Part shown: in pieces, positions 1 to 5,543 of the stretch
Layout: each line of letters opens with the position of its first letter
How positions within the stretch are numbered: the first letter of the stretch is position 1
From: Candidatus Sumerlaeota bacterium
GTDB taxonomy: Bacteria; CG03; SLGR01
Reading direction: 5' to 3'
Assembly (NCBI GenBank): GCA_007136585.1
Contig: SLGR01000018.1
Location: 1-5,994, forward strand
Length of the DNA stretch: 5,994 bases
Notes under the pieces: generated by a model
What the model was told of the DNA's origin: nothing
Database searches by the model: none
Seen by the model: the letters and a program-made list of their open reading frames with translations, nothing else
Translations under genes and position numbers: made by a program

Positions 1-1886
1 CTCCTTTTGGCGAGAGGCGTTCCCGGGCCATAAATGCGGATTTTGTCACCCTCGAGGACGGGACCGGGATAGTCCATATAGCCCCGGGTCACGGGGAGGA
101 TGATTACGCGGCGGGGAGAAAATATTCGCTTGAGATACTCTCTCTGGTTGACGGTAAGGGCCGGTTTACCTCTGATGCGGCAGTGGAAGAGCTCGCGGGT
201 ATGGGGGTTTTTGAGGCCGACCCGGTGATAACGGGGATTCTCAGGGAGAGAGGGCTCCTTTTCTCCGAAGGTATGCGTCCCCACTCATACCCGCACTGCT
301 GGAGATGCCGTAAACCCGTTATATTCCGAGCCACGAAACAGTGGTTCCTCGGGGTTGATAAGAAAGATTTGAGAAAAAGATCACTCGGGCTTATAAGTGA
401 TGTGAAATGGCATCCGGAGATCTCCGAAAAGAGGATAAGATCAATGATGGAGAGCAGGCCTGACTGGTGTCTCTCGCGGCAGAGGCTCTGGGGGGTCCCC
501 GTCCCGGTTTTTTACTGCCGGGACTGCGGGGAGGTTCTTGCTACCAGGGAGAGTTTTGACCGTATAGCCGCGATGGCGGAAATGGAGGGTACAGATGCCT
601 GGTTCTACCGCACGGCGGAGGAGATACTGGAAGGCGTAAAATGCTCCTGCGGTTCCGGGGCCCTGGAGAAGGAAAACGATATACTTGACGTCTGGTTTGA
701 TTCCGGGGTCAGCAGTTTTGCCGTACTTGAGGAGCGGGAATCACTTGAATGGCCTGCGGATATGTACCTGGAGGGTTCCGACCAGCACCGGGGGTGGTTT
801 CAGACATCTCTTATACCCTCTGTCGCATTGAAGGACCGTCCCCCTTACAGGAGCGTTCTTACTCACGGGTTCACTGTTGATGACGAGGGTAAAAAGATGT
901 CCAAATCGGAGGGGAACGTTATAAGTCCCCAGGAAATAGTGGAAAAATACGGTGCCGACCTGCTTAGGCTCTGGGCGGCCAGCGAGAATTATTTCAGGGA
1001 TATAAAGGTATCTGAGGAGATACTCTCGCAGCTGGTGACTTACTACAGGAGGATAAGGAATTCCATAAGGTTCATCCTGGGAAATACAAGCGGGTTCAGC
1101 GGAGAGGAGGCTGTTGAGTACGGGGAGATGACCCCCATTGACAGGTTTATTCTGCGCCGGTTCCATATAATGAACCGCACGGTTATGGAAAATTACAATG
1201 ACTGTCTATTCTACCGGGGAACCAGGGAGATACACGAGTTCTGCAACAACTGGCTTTCCTCTTTCTACTTTAATATCCTCAAGGACCGCCTTTATGTCTC
1301 CGGAAGGGATTCGCTGAAGAGGCGCTCCAGCCGGACGGCGCTGCGGCTTATGGGGGAGAGTCTCCTGAAACTCATAGCCCCGGTCCTTTCCCATACCGCT
1401 GAAGAGGGGTGGCAGGTTATGAGGGAAGAGTCGGAGCCGGGGCTTGAGGAAAGCGTCTTCCTGGCCGGGTTCGGGGAAGTTCCGGAGGAATGGGAGGCCC
1501 CTGAGCTCGAGGAAGAGTGGATGAATATTGTCCGGCTGAGAGAAATGGTCCTGAAAAAGATAGAAGAGGCCAGGGGGGAAGGGTTGGTGAAGGATCCTCT
1601 TGAGAGCCGCGTGGCAATAGGTGTTTCGGGGAAAAAAGCTCTCAGGTTCTTAACAGGGATATCAGAGGTTCTAAGCGAATACCTCATAGTAAGCAGCGCG
1701 GAAGTGGCTCCTGTAGAAGAATCAGAGGGTCCGGAGTTTATGGACGGCAGTATAGATATATCTGTCACCCGGGCGGAAGGGATGAAATGCGCCAGGTGCT
1801 GGCTTATTACCCCTTCCGGGGAAGTTTCGGATAGGTACCCGGATATATGCGGCAGGTGCGCTGATGTCGTAGGGGAAACAGAGTAA
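1..1886 (+). CDS. ileS: Isoleucyl-tRNA synthetase, 3' part (5' end outside window)
   Basis: Cytoplasmic class I synthetase that charges tRNA-Ile with isoleucine. The reading frame is open from position 3, so a GTG at 183 is only an internal valine codon. About 627 residues are visible; family members are about 930, so roughly the first 300, including the HIGH motif, are missing. Seen in order: the end of the CP1 editing domain with VTLEDGTGIVHIAPGHGEDDY-like residues (about 42-113), a CWRC pair (298-309), WCLSRQRLWG (about 463-492), a CRDCG/CSCG zinc-ribbon-like insert (about 517-655), DVWFDSG (687-707), the ATP-binding loop KMSKS (894-908), the anticodon-binding helical region, and a C-terminal zinc site CARCW...CGRC (cysteines at 1788, 1797, 1848 and 1857). 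These motifs are characteristic of bacterial IleRS and exclude ValRS and LeuRS. The gene ends in TAA, 30 bp before lspA. Confidence 0.97.
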   Translation, partial: PFGERRSRAINADFVTLEDGTGIVHIAPGHGEDDYAAGRKYSLEILSLVDGKGRFTSDAAVEELAGMGVFEADPVITGILRERGLLFSEGMRPHSYPHCWRCRKPVIFRATKQWFLGVDKKDLRKRSLGLISDVKWHPEISEKRIRSMMESRPDWCLSRQRLWGVPVPVFYCRDCGEVLATRESFDRIAAMAEMEGTDAWFYRTAEEILEGVKCSCGSGALEKENDILDVWFDSGVSSFAVLEERESLEWPADMYLEGSDQHRGWFQTSLIPSVALKDRPPYRSVLTHGFTVDDEGKKMSKSEGNVISPQEIVEKYGADLLRLWAASENYFRDIKVSEEILSQLVTYYRRIRNSIRFILGNTSGFSGEEAVEYGEMTPIDRFILRRFHIMNRTVMENYNDCLFYRGTREIHEFCNNWLSSFYFNILKDRLYVSGRDSLKRRSSRTALRLMGESLLKLIAPVLSHTAEEGWQVMREESEPGLEESVFLAGFGEVPEEWEAPELEEEWMNIVRLREMVLKKIEEARGEGLVKDPLESRVAIGVSGKKALRFLTGISEVLSEYLIVSSAEVAPVEESEGPEFMDGSIDISVTRAEGMKCARCWLITPSGEVSDRYPDICGRCADVVGETE

Positions 1887-1916
1887 CCCGGCAGGGCTCG
1901 CCCCCGGATAGGTCCT

Positions 1917-2375
1917 GTGAGAAAAAAAACCGTATACGCCCTGATATCTCTTGGTGTGCTGGGCGTAGACAGGGTCCTCAAGTTCCTGGTTATATCTTAT
2001 ATTCCGCCGGCCTCCGGTGTTCAGGTTCTTCCTTTCTTCCGTATAACGCGCGTTTACAATACCGGGATGGCTTTCGGGCTGTTTCCCGGGTTTAATACCC
2101 TGCTTATCTGGATAAATATTCTGCTTGCTTCGGTTATAGGCTGCCTTGTTTTCGGGCGTAAGGTTCATCACGGAAGCGCGGAGCCGGCCGCCTTTTCCCT
2201 TATCCTGGGGGGGGCGGTCTCCAATATATGGGACAGGATATTTTACGGGGGGGTAATTGATTACATTGATACCGGGTTCTGGCCGGTATTTAACGCGGCG
2301 GACGCGGCGATTACCGCGGGGGCTTTAATAATACTGGTCCGTATGGCCCTTAAAACCACCGGGGAGAGGACCTAG
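1917..2375 (+). CDS. lspA: Lipoprotein signal peptidase (signal peptidase II)
   Basis: Inner-membrane aspartyl protease that cleaves the signal peptide from diacylglyceryl-modified prolipoproteins. The protein has 152 residues, a normal family length. Visible family boxes: D18 with K22 in the first membrane segment, YNTGMAFGLF (47-56), WDR with D106, VIDYID with D115, and PVFNAAD with N126 and D129. D115 and D129 sit where the catalytic aspartate pair is expected. Four hydrophobic segments are apparent, at about 6-30, 60-80, 91-104 and 128-146. The usual glycine of the GGAxGN motif is serine here (S102). The GTG start at 1917 is the first possible start after the ileS stop in the same frame; the ribosome binding site GGATAGG just upstream is weak. 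The next gene, lgt, performs the preceding step of the same pathway. The ileS-lspA order is common in bacteria. Confidence 0.95.
   Translation: MRKKTVYALISLGVLGVDRVLKFLVISYIPPASGVQVLPFFRITRVYNTGMAFGLFPGFNTLLIWINILLASVIGCLVFGRKVHHGSAEPAAFSLILGGAVSNIWDRIFYGGVIDYIDTGFWPVFNAADAAITAGALIILVRMALKTTGERT
2361..2370 (+). promoter_or_regulatory. Ribosome binding site of lgt
   Basis: The purine run GGGGAGAGGA lies inside the last codons of lspA and ends 5 nt before the lgt GTG. Together with the TAG|GTG junction it fixes the lgt start and suggests coupled translation of the two genes. Confidence 0.7.
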
Positions 2376-3146
2376 GTGTTCCCCCGGCTCTTTACGGCAG
2401 GGGGGGTTACCCTCTACTCCTACGGAATTATGCTTGCCCTGGGGGCCGTTCTTGGGTATTTCCTGGCGGTAAGGGGAGCCCCTTACAGGTCTCTGACCCG
2501 GTCATTTGTCTCAAACGCTGTCTCCGGGGCTGTCATATCCGGGATAATATTTGCCCGCCTGGGGTATATTCTTATAAGTCCCGCGGGTTTCCTGAGCCGT
2601 CCGTCGAGGGTCTTTATGATAGGGGAGGGGGGGCTTGTATTCTGGGGCGGGTTGGCAGGGGCCGCACTTTGGCTCTGGTACTACTGCAGGAGAGAAAAGG
2701 CGGAGCTCCGCGCCGCCCTTGATATTCTCTCCCCGGCGGCGGCCCTGGGTTACGCTTTCGGACGTATAGGGTGTTTTCTTGCGGGGTGCTGCTGGGGGAT
2801 ACCTACAGAATTTTTTGCGGGTGTGGTATTCTCACACCCGGAGACGCTCTGCGCTCATCCCGGTCCCGTGCACCCTGTACAGCTTTACTCGGCGGTCTTT
2901 ACGCTTATTCTGGCGCTCTTTCTTTACAGGCGTCTGAAAAACTCCCCTGCCCGGGAGGGGAAGATCTTCGGTCTTTACCTGGTTTTATACTCGGTTTTCA
3001 GGTTTTTTATAGAGTTTCTCAGGGGGGATTTCAGGGGAAGAGAATTTCTTTCTCTGACCCCGACCCAGTGGGTGGCCTTACTGGGTATTATAACGGGAGC
3101 GGTTATCTTTTACAGGCGGGGTGGGCGTGCCCGGAAAGGCTCGTAG
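2376..3146 (+). CDS. lgt: Phosphatidylglycerol--prolipoprotein diacylglyceryl transferase
   Basis: Polytopic inner-membrane enzyme that moves a diacylglyceryl group from phosphatidylglycerol to the lipobox cysteine of prolipoproteins, the first step of lipoprotein maturation. The protein has 256 residues with several hydrophobic segments. Family marks: LYSYGIML near the N-terminus (Y14, Y16), GEGGLVFWGG (83-92), GRIGCFLAGCCWG (129-141), HPVQLY (166-171) and FRFFIEFLRGD (208-218). R130, G141, R209 and E213 match E. coli R143, G154, R239 and E243. E. coli H103, N146 and E151 correspond to W90, C133 and C138 here. From memory, a GCCYG-type signature is common in Lgt outside the enterobacteria, so this looks like a natural variant and not decay. 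The GTG start directly follows the lspA TAG, with a good ribosome binding site 5 nt upstream. The 3' end overlaps the next gene by 26 bp. Confidence 0.93.
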   Translation: MFPRLFTAGGVTLYSYGIMLALGAVLGYFLAVRGAPYRSLTRSFVSNAVSGAVISGIIFARLGYILISPAGFLSRPSRVFMIGEGGLVFWGGLAGAALWLWYYCRREKAELRAALDILSPAAALGYAFGRIGCFLAGCCWGIPTEFFAGVVFSHPETLCAHPGPVHPVQLYSAVFTLILALFLYRRLKNSPAREGKIFGLYLVLYSVFRFFIEFLRGDFRGREFLSLTPTQWVALLGIITGAVIFYRRGGRARKGS

Positions 3147-4020
3147 GGTCAGGGTTGAAACCCGGAACGCCGGGGAGAGACTGGATAAGTTTATAGCCCG
3201 TTCCGCGGGGCTCAGCAGGAGACGCGCCAGGGAAATGGTTGAATCCGGTTCGGTAAAGGTTGACGGGGAGGAAAGGCCCCCCGATTACCAGCTGGGTCAG
3301 GGGCAGGATGTGACGTATGCTTCCGGGACTGAAAAAAAGCGGGAAGGAAAACTTCCCGAAGTGAGAGTTATTTACGAGGATGAGGAGCTTGCCGTTATAG
3401 ATAAGGCCCCGGGGGTTGTTGTGCACCCGGCACCCGGGACCGTTTCCATGACTCTTCTTGACGCTTTACAAAAGCGGTACCGGTCTCCGGAGCTTGTCCA
3501 CCGTCTTGATAAGGATACCTCGGGGGTGATGGCGGTTGCCCTTAATGAGAGAGCGGCTTCTTTCATTCGCCGGCAGTTCAGGGACAGAACGGTCAAGAAG
3601 GAGTACCTTACAATCGCTGAAGGAACGGTTTCGCCTCCCGCGGGAGAGATTAACGCCCCTCTTAAGAGGTCTTCCCGGAGCCCCGACAGGATGAGCGTTT
3701 CCTGGGTGGGGGCCAGGAGCTCGGCCACCCGGTACAGCCTGGTAGAATCCTCAGGGGGAACCAGTCTCCTTGAGGTCTACCCCTTGAGCGGACGCACACA
3801 CCAGATAAGGGCTCACCTGGCCCACCTGGGTTCTCCGGTTCTGGGAGATACCAGGTACGGTTCAGGAAGGGGAGGGGTTTCCAGGCAGATGCTTCATGCC
3901 TACAGGATATCTTTTGAGATCCCAGGTTCTAATAAGCGGAAAATATTCTGTTCTCCCCCCCCGGAAGATTTTACCCTTCTGCTTCGTAAGCTTGGTTATG
4001 ATTTGAAGAAGATAGTATAA
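3121..4020 (+). CDS. rluD: RluA/RluD-family ribosomal large subunit pseudouridine synthase
   Basis: Isomerises specific uridines in RNA to pseudouridine; in E. coli RluD the targets are in helix 69 of 23S rRNA. The protein has 299 residues, normal for RluD-like enzymes. An N-terminal S4 RNA-binding domain spans about 13-68 (GERLDKFIARSAGLSRRRAR). The catalytic domain carries HRLDKDTSG (127-135) with catalytic D130, then PLSGRTHQIRAHL (221-233) and LGDTRYG (241-247). The S4 domain and length favour RluD or its Bacillus relative YlyB over RluA, but the exact target base cannot be read from sequence. The start is uncertain: GTG at 3121 or the in-frame GTG at 3127, which sits better relative to the GGCGGGG upstream. 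Both lie inside the end of lgt, so translation is probably coupled. Bacillus has this gene directly after lspA, which supports the family call. Confidence 0.93.
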   Translation: MGVPGKARRVRVETRNAGERLDKFIARSAGLSRRRAREMVESGSVKVDGEERPPDYQLGQGQDVTYASGTEKKREGKLPEVRVIYEDEELAVIDKAPGVVVHPAPGTVSMTLLDALQKRYRSPELVHRLDKDTSGVMAVALNERAASFIRRQFRDRTVKKEYLTIAEGTVSPPAGEINAPLKRSSRSPDRMSVSWVGARSSATRYSLVESSGGTSLLEVYPLSGRTHQIRAHLAHLGSPVLGDTRYGSGRGGVSRQMLHAYRISFEIPGSNKRKIFCSPPPEDFTLLLRKLGYDLKKIV

Positions 4021-4060
4021 ATTAGTAGAATATATAGTTAACTATTTTATTATATGTAAG
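4021..4060 (+). promoter_or_regulatory. AT-rich candidate promoter/operator with 12-bp palindrome
   Basis: This is the first part of the only sizeable gap in the window. Only 6 of its 40 bases are G or C, against GC-rich genes on both sides. It contains the perfect palindrome ATAGTTAACTAT (4034-4045), followed by TATTATAT (4048-4055), which could serve as a -10 element. No convincing -35 box stands at the right distance. I infer a promoter for the gmk-rpoZ-coaC-coaB block, possibly with a dimeric regulator bound at the palindrome. Neither is proven by the sequence. Confidence 0.4.
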
Positions 4061-4120
4061 CTCCGGGAACTCCGGCTAAAACTCTTAAAAAATGAAAGAA
4101 GAAAAAGTTTTTAATACCCT

Positions 4121-4127
4121 GAAGGAG
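4121..4127 (+). promoter_or_regulatory. Candidate ribosome binding site deciding the gmk start
   Basis: GAAGGAG ends 3 nt before the ATG at 4131. The spacing is short but the match is good. The alternative in-frame ATG at 4092 has no purine-rich site upstream, only CTAAAACTCTTAAAA. I therefore prefer 4131. Confidence 0.5.
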
Positions 4128-4130
4128 AAT

Positions 4131-4700
4131 ATGCGGCGCCCGCTTCTTATAGTCGTCTCCGCCCCTTCCGGCACAGGAAAGACCACACTATGCCGGATGC
4201 TGGTTGAGAGGCTGGAAAACGCTGATTTTTCGGTCTCAGTTACCAGTAGGGATCCCCGTCCGGGTGAGGTTCAGGGCAGGGATTACCTGTTCGTATCAGA
4301 AGAGGAGTTCAGGGAAAAGATTGATTCAGGGGGGTTCCTTGAGTGGGCCGTTGTCCATGACCGTTACTACGGCACTTCAAAGGATTTTGTCCGGGAGAGT
4401 CTTGGCCGGGGAAACCATGTTGTGTTTGATATAGACGTTCAGGGGGGGATGCGGATCAGGGAAAACCAACCGGAAGCCGTGCTCATATTTCTGCTTCCTC
4501 CCTCAATGGAGGAACTGCGCCGCAGGCTCGTGGGGAGAAACCAGGACGGGGAAGATGAGATAGAAAAAAGAATAGGTAATTCGTACAGGGAGATGCGTCG
4601 CGCCCTTGATTACGATTACCTTGTTGAGAACAGGGATCTGGATGAGGCTCTTGAAATGATACTAAGTATAATAACGGCCGAAAAGTGCCGTGTGAGGTAA
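4131..4700 (+). CDS. gmk: Guanylate kinase
   Basis: Cytoplasmic kinase that converts GMP to GDP with ATP and is essential for guanine nucleotide supply. From ATG 4131 the protein has 189 residues. It opens MRRPLLIVVSAPSGTGKTTL, placing the P-loop (11-18) where the family normally has it; the first P-loop glycine is alanine, a known variant. GMP-binding residues are visible in SVTSRDPRPGE (R40, R43), DYLFV (Y52), E71 and YYGTS (Y80). FDIDVQGG (99-106) and the lid arginines in RRLVGRNQDG and EKR (R132, R136, R147) follow. An in-frame ATG at 4092 would add 13 charged residues (MKEEKVFNTLKEN) without a ribosome binding site. The gene follows the AT-rich gap, so it is probably the first gene of its transcript. 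The downstream rpoZ and coa genes are usual gmk neighbours. Confidence 0.95.
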   Translation: MRRPLLIVVSAPSGTGKTTLCRMLVERLENADFSVSVTSRDPRPGEVQGRDYLFVSEEEFREKIDSGGFLEWAVVHDRYYGTSKDFVRESLGRGNHVVFDIDVQGGMRIRENQPEAVLIFLLPPSMEELRRRLVGRNQDGEDEIEKRIGNSYREMRRALDYDYLVENRDLDEALEMILSIITAEKCRVR

Positions 4701-4702
4701 GC

Positions 4703-4708
4703 GGAGGA
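4703..4708 (+). promoter_or_regulatory. Ribosome binding site of rpoZ
   Basis: GGAGGA, a near-ideal site, ends 6 nt before the GTG at 4715. It decides the start of the small omega-like gene; a further in-frame GTG at 4685 lies inside gmk and lacks such a site. Confidence 0.75.
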
Positions 4709-4714
4709 GATAAA

Positions 4715-4975
4715 GTGGACGAAAAAACAAGAAAAATGCTCAACGACAACGTTGAGAACCCGTGGGATTTCGTGGTAGAGGCGGCAAAGAGGTATAAGAA
4801 GGAGTTTATTAAAACCTCTAAGATCGGACGCCCTCCCGCCATAGACGAGGTTATGGGAGAGTATATTAAGGAGATTGTCGAGGGACCGGAAGAAAATAAA
4901 GAGGATACGCCCGATCAGGAGAAAGATATTGCGGAGGAAGATGCCGCAGAGGAAGAAAAACCTGCCGATGAGTAA
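4715..4975 (+). CDS. rpoZ: Divergent RNA polymerase omega subunit (RpoZ-like) with acidic tail
   Basis: Omega helps assemble and stabilise core RNA polymerase by binding the beta' subunit. This 86-residue protein is recognised by weak motifs and position. ENPWDFVVEAAKRYKKE (14-30) resembles the NRYELVLIAAKRARQL helix of omega. PPAIDEVMGEYIKEIVEG (40-57) resembles the helix that normally reads PVTIALREIAEG. Residues 58-86 are mostly Glu, Asp, Lys and Ala, strongly acidic and probably disordered. The gene lies between gmk and coaC, the classic place of rpoZ. The GTG 4715 start is chosen for its GGAGGA site. The last codons overlap the coaC start by 8 bp (ATGAGTAA). The call leans heavily on context; an unrelated small acidic protein is possible but less likely. 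Confidence 0.7.
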   Translation: MDEKTRKMLNDNVENPWDFVVEAAKRYKKEFIKTSKIGRPPAIDEVMGEYIKEIVEGPEENKEDTPDQEKDIAEEDAAEEEKPADE

Positions 4976-5516
4976 CCTCGTTCTGGGAGTCTGCGGGGGG
5001 ATAGCGGCATACAAGTCCGCTTTTCTTGCTTCCGGTTTTTCCAGGAAAGGGTTTGCCGTAAGGACTATTATGACCTCCAGCGCGGGAAAATTCATCACCC
5101 CGCTTACTTTCGAGACCCTTACCGGAGAAATTGTTTACACGGATCTTTTTGATAAGAACCGCCTGGAGAACCACACCGCCCTTGCCCGCTGGGCCGACCT
5201 TGCGGTGGTAGCTCCCGCTACGGCTACTACCATGGCCAGGATGGCGGCGGGGTTTGCCGATGAGCTCCTCAGCGCTTTTCTCCTGGATTTCTCCGGTCCG
5301 GTCTTTCTCTGTCCCTCCATGCACGGGAATATGCTTAAAAAGCCTCCTGTAAAGCATAATATATCTCTTCTCAAGGAGAGGGGATACCGTTTTATAGGTC
5401 CGGTGGAGGGGCGCCTTGCCGGGGGGGATTCCGGGCCCGGAAGAATGGAGGAGCCGGAGAGGATAATAAAGGAAGTAGAGAGTTTTCTGGGCCGGGGTTC
5501 TGCGGAGTCCGGCTGA
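4968..5516 (+). CDS. coaC: Stand-alone CoaC-type flavoprotein (phosphopantothenoylcysteine decarboxylase) with altered active-site motifs
   Basis: Family role: FMN-dependent decarboxylation of phosphopantothenoylcysteine to phosphopantetheine in coenzyme A synthesis. The protein has 182 residues, the length of a CoaC domain alone. Kept features: the N-terminal flavin-binding run LGVCGGIAAYKSA (6-18), the catalytic His region NHTALARWADL (H69), ADELL (98-102), and PGRMEEPE at the end. Changed features: PASANT-type motif reads PATATT (Asn to T87); PxMNxxMW reads PSMHGNML (Asn to H119, Trp to L123); the lid LACG reads LAGG (Cys to G152). I recall similar His and Gly forms in actinobacterial CoaBC, so activity is not excluded. 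ATG 4968 overlaps the rpoZ stop (ATGAGTAA), suggesting coupling; a purine run at 4948-4955 is somewhat distant. The frame is open upstream to 4875, but that stretch is rpoZ in another frame. The gene is followed by coaB, supporting a CoA role. Confidence 0.88.
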   Translation: MSNLVLGVCGGIAAYKSAFLASGFSRKGFAVRTIMTSSAGKFITPLTFETLTGEIVYTDLFDKNRLENHTALARWADLAVVAPATATTMARMAAGFADELLSAFLLDFSGPVFLCPSMHGNMLKKPPVKHNISLLKERGYRFIGPVEGRLAGGDSGPGRMEEPERIIKEVESFLGRGSAESG

Positions 5517-5533
5517 GTTTATCGGCCGGGTGC

Positions 5534-5538
5534 AGGAG
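5534..5538 (+). promoter_or_regulatory. Ribosome binding site of coaB
   Basis: AGGAG, 5 nt before the ATG at 5544, lies in the 27-nt gap after coaC. It shows that coaB can be translated on its own and is not merely the tail of an interrupted fused gene. Confidence 0.75.
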
Positions 5539-5543
5539 CTTAG

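Noticed and set aside
183-1886. GTG at 183 as the real start of ileS
   Set aside because: The same frame is open back to position 3 and encodes recognisable IleRS editing-domain sequence, so the gene simply continues past the left edge.
741-1981. Long antisense open frames opposite ileS (741-1166, 1206-1394, 1292-1981)
   Set aside because: They show no family motifs, no convincing start signals, and compositions expected from the complement of a GC-rich gene with strong codon bias.
2207-2214. Long G or C runs (8 G at 2207, 8 C at 3955, 7 G at 5421) as frameshifts or phase-variation tracts
   Set aside because: Each run sits inside a gene whose frame and family motifs are intact on both sides. 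They read as Gly or Pro codons, in a genome that favours GGG and CCC.
2771-3196. A second + strand open frame overlapping lgt
   Set aside because: It is an alternative frame of the clearly identified lgt and pseudouridine synthase genes, with no motifs of its own.
4059-4078. Possible terminator hairpin in GCTCCGGGAACTCCGGC
   Set aside because: The repeat CTCCGG is direct; only a 4-bp CCGG stem can form, and no T run follows.
4875-4967. An N-terminal extension of CoaC starting at 4875
   Set aside because: The extra residues are very basic and lack CoaC similarity. They are the acidic rpoZ tail read in another frame, and CoaC proteins normally begin just before the flavin-binding glycine run.
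5514-5543. Stop-codon recoding that would read through coaC into coaB
   Set aside because: Both TGA and TAG would have to be decoded, no recoding hairpin is evident, and coaB has its own ribosome binding site.
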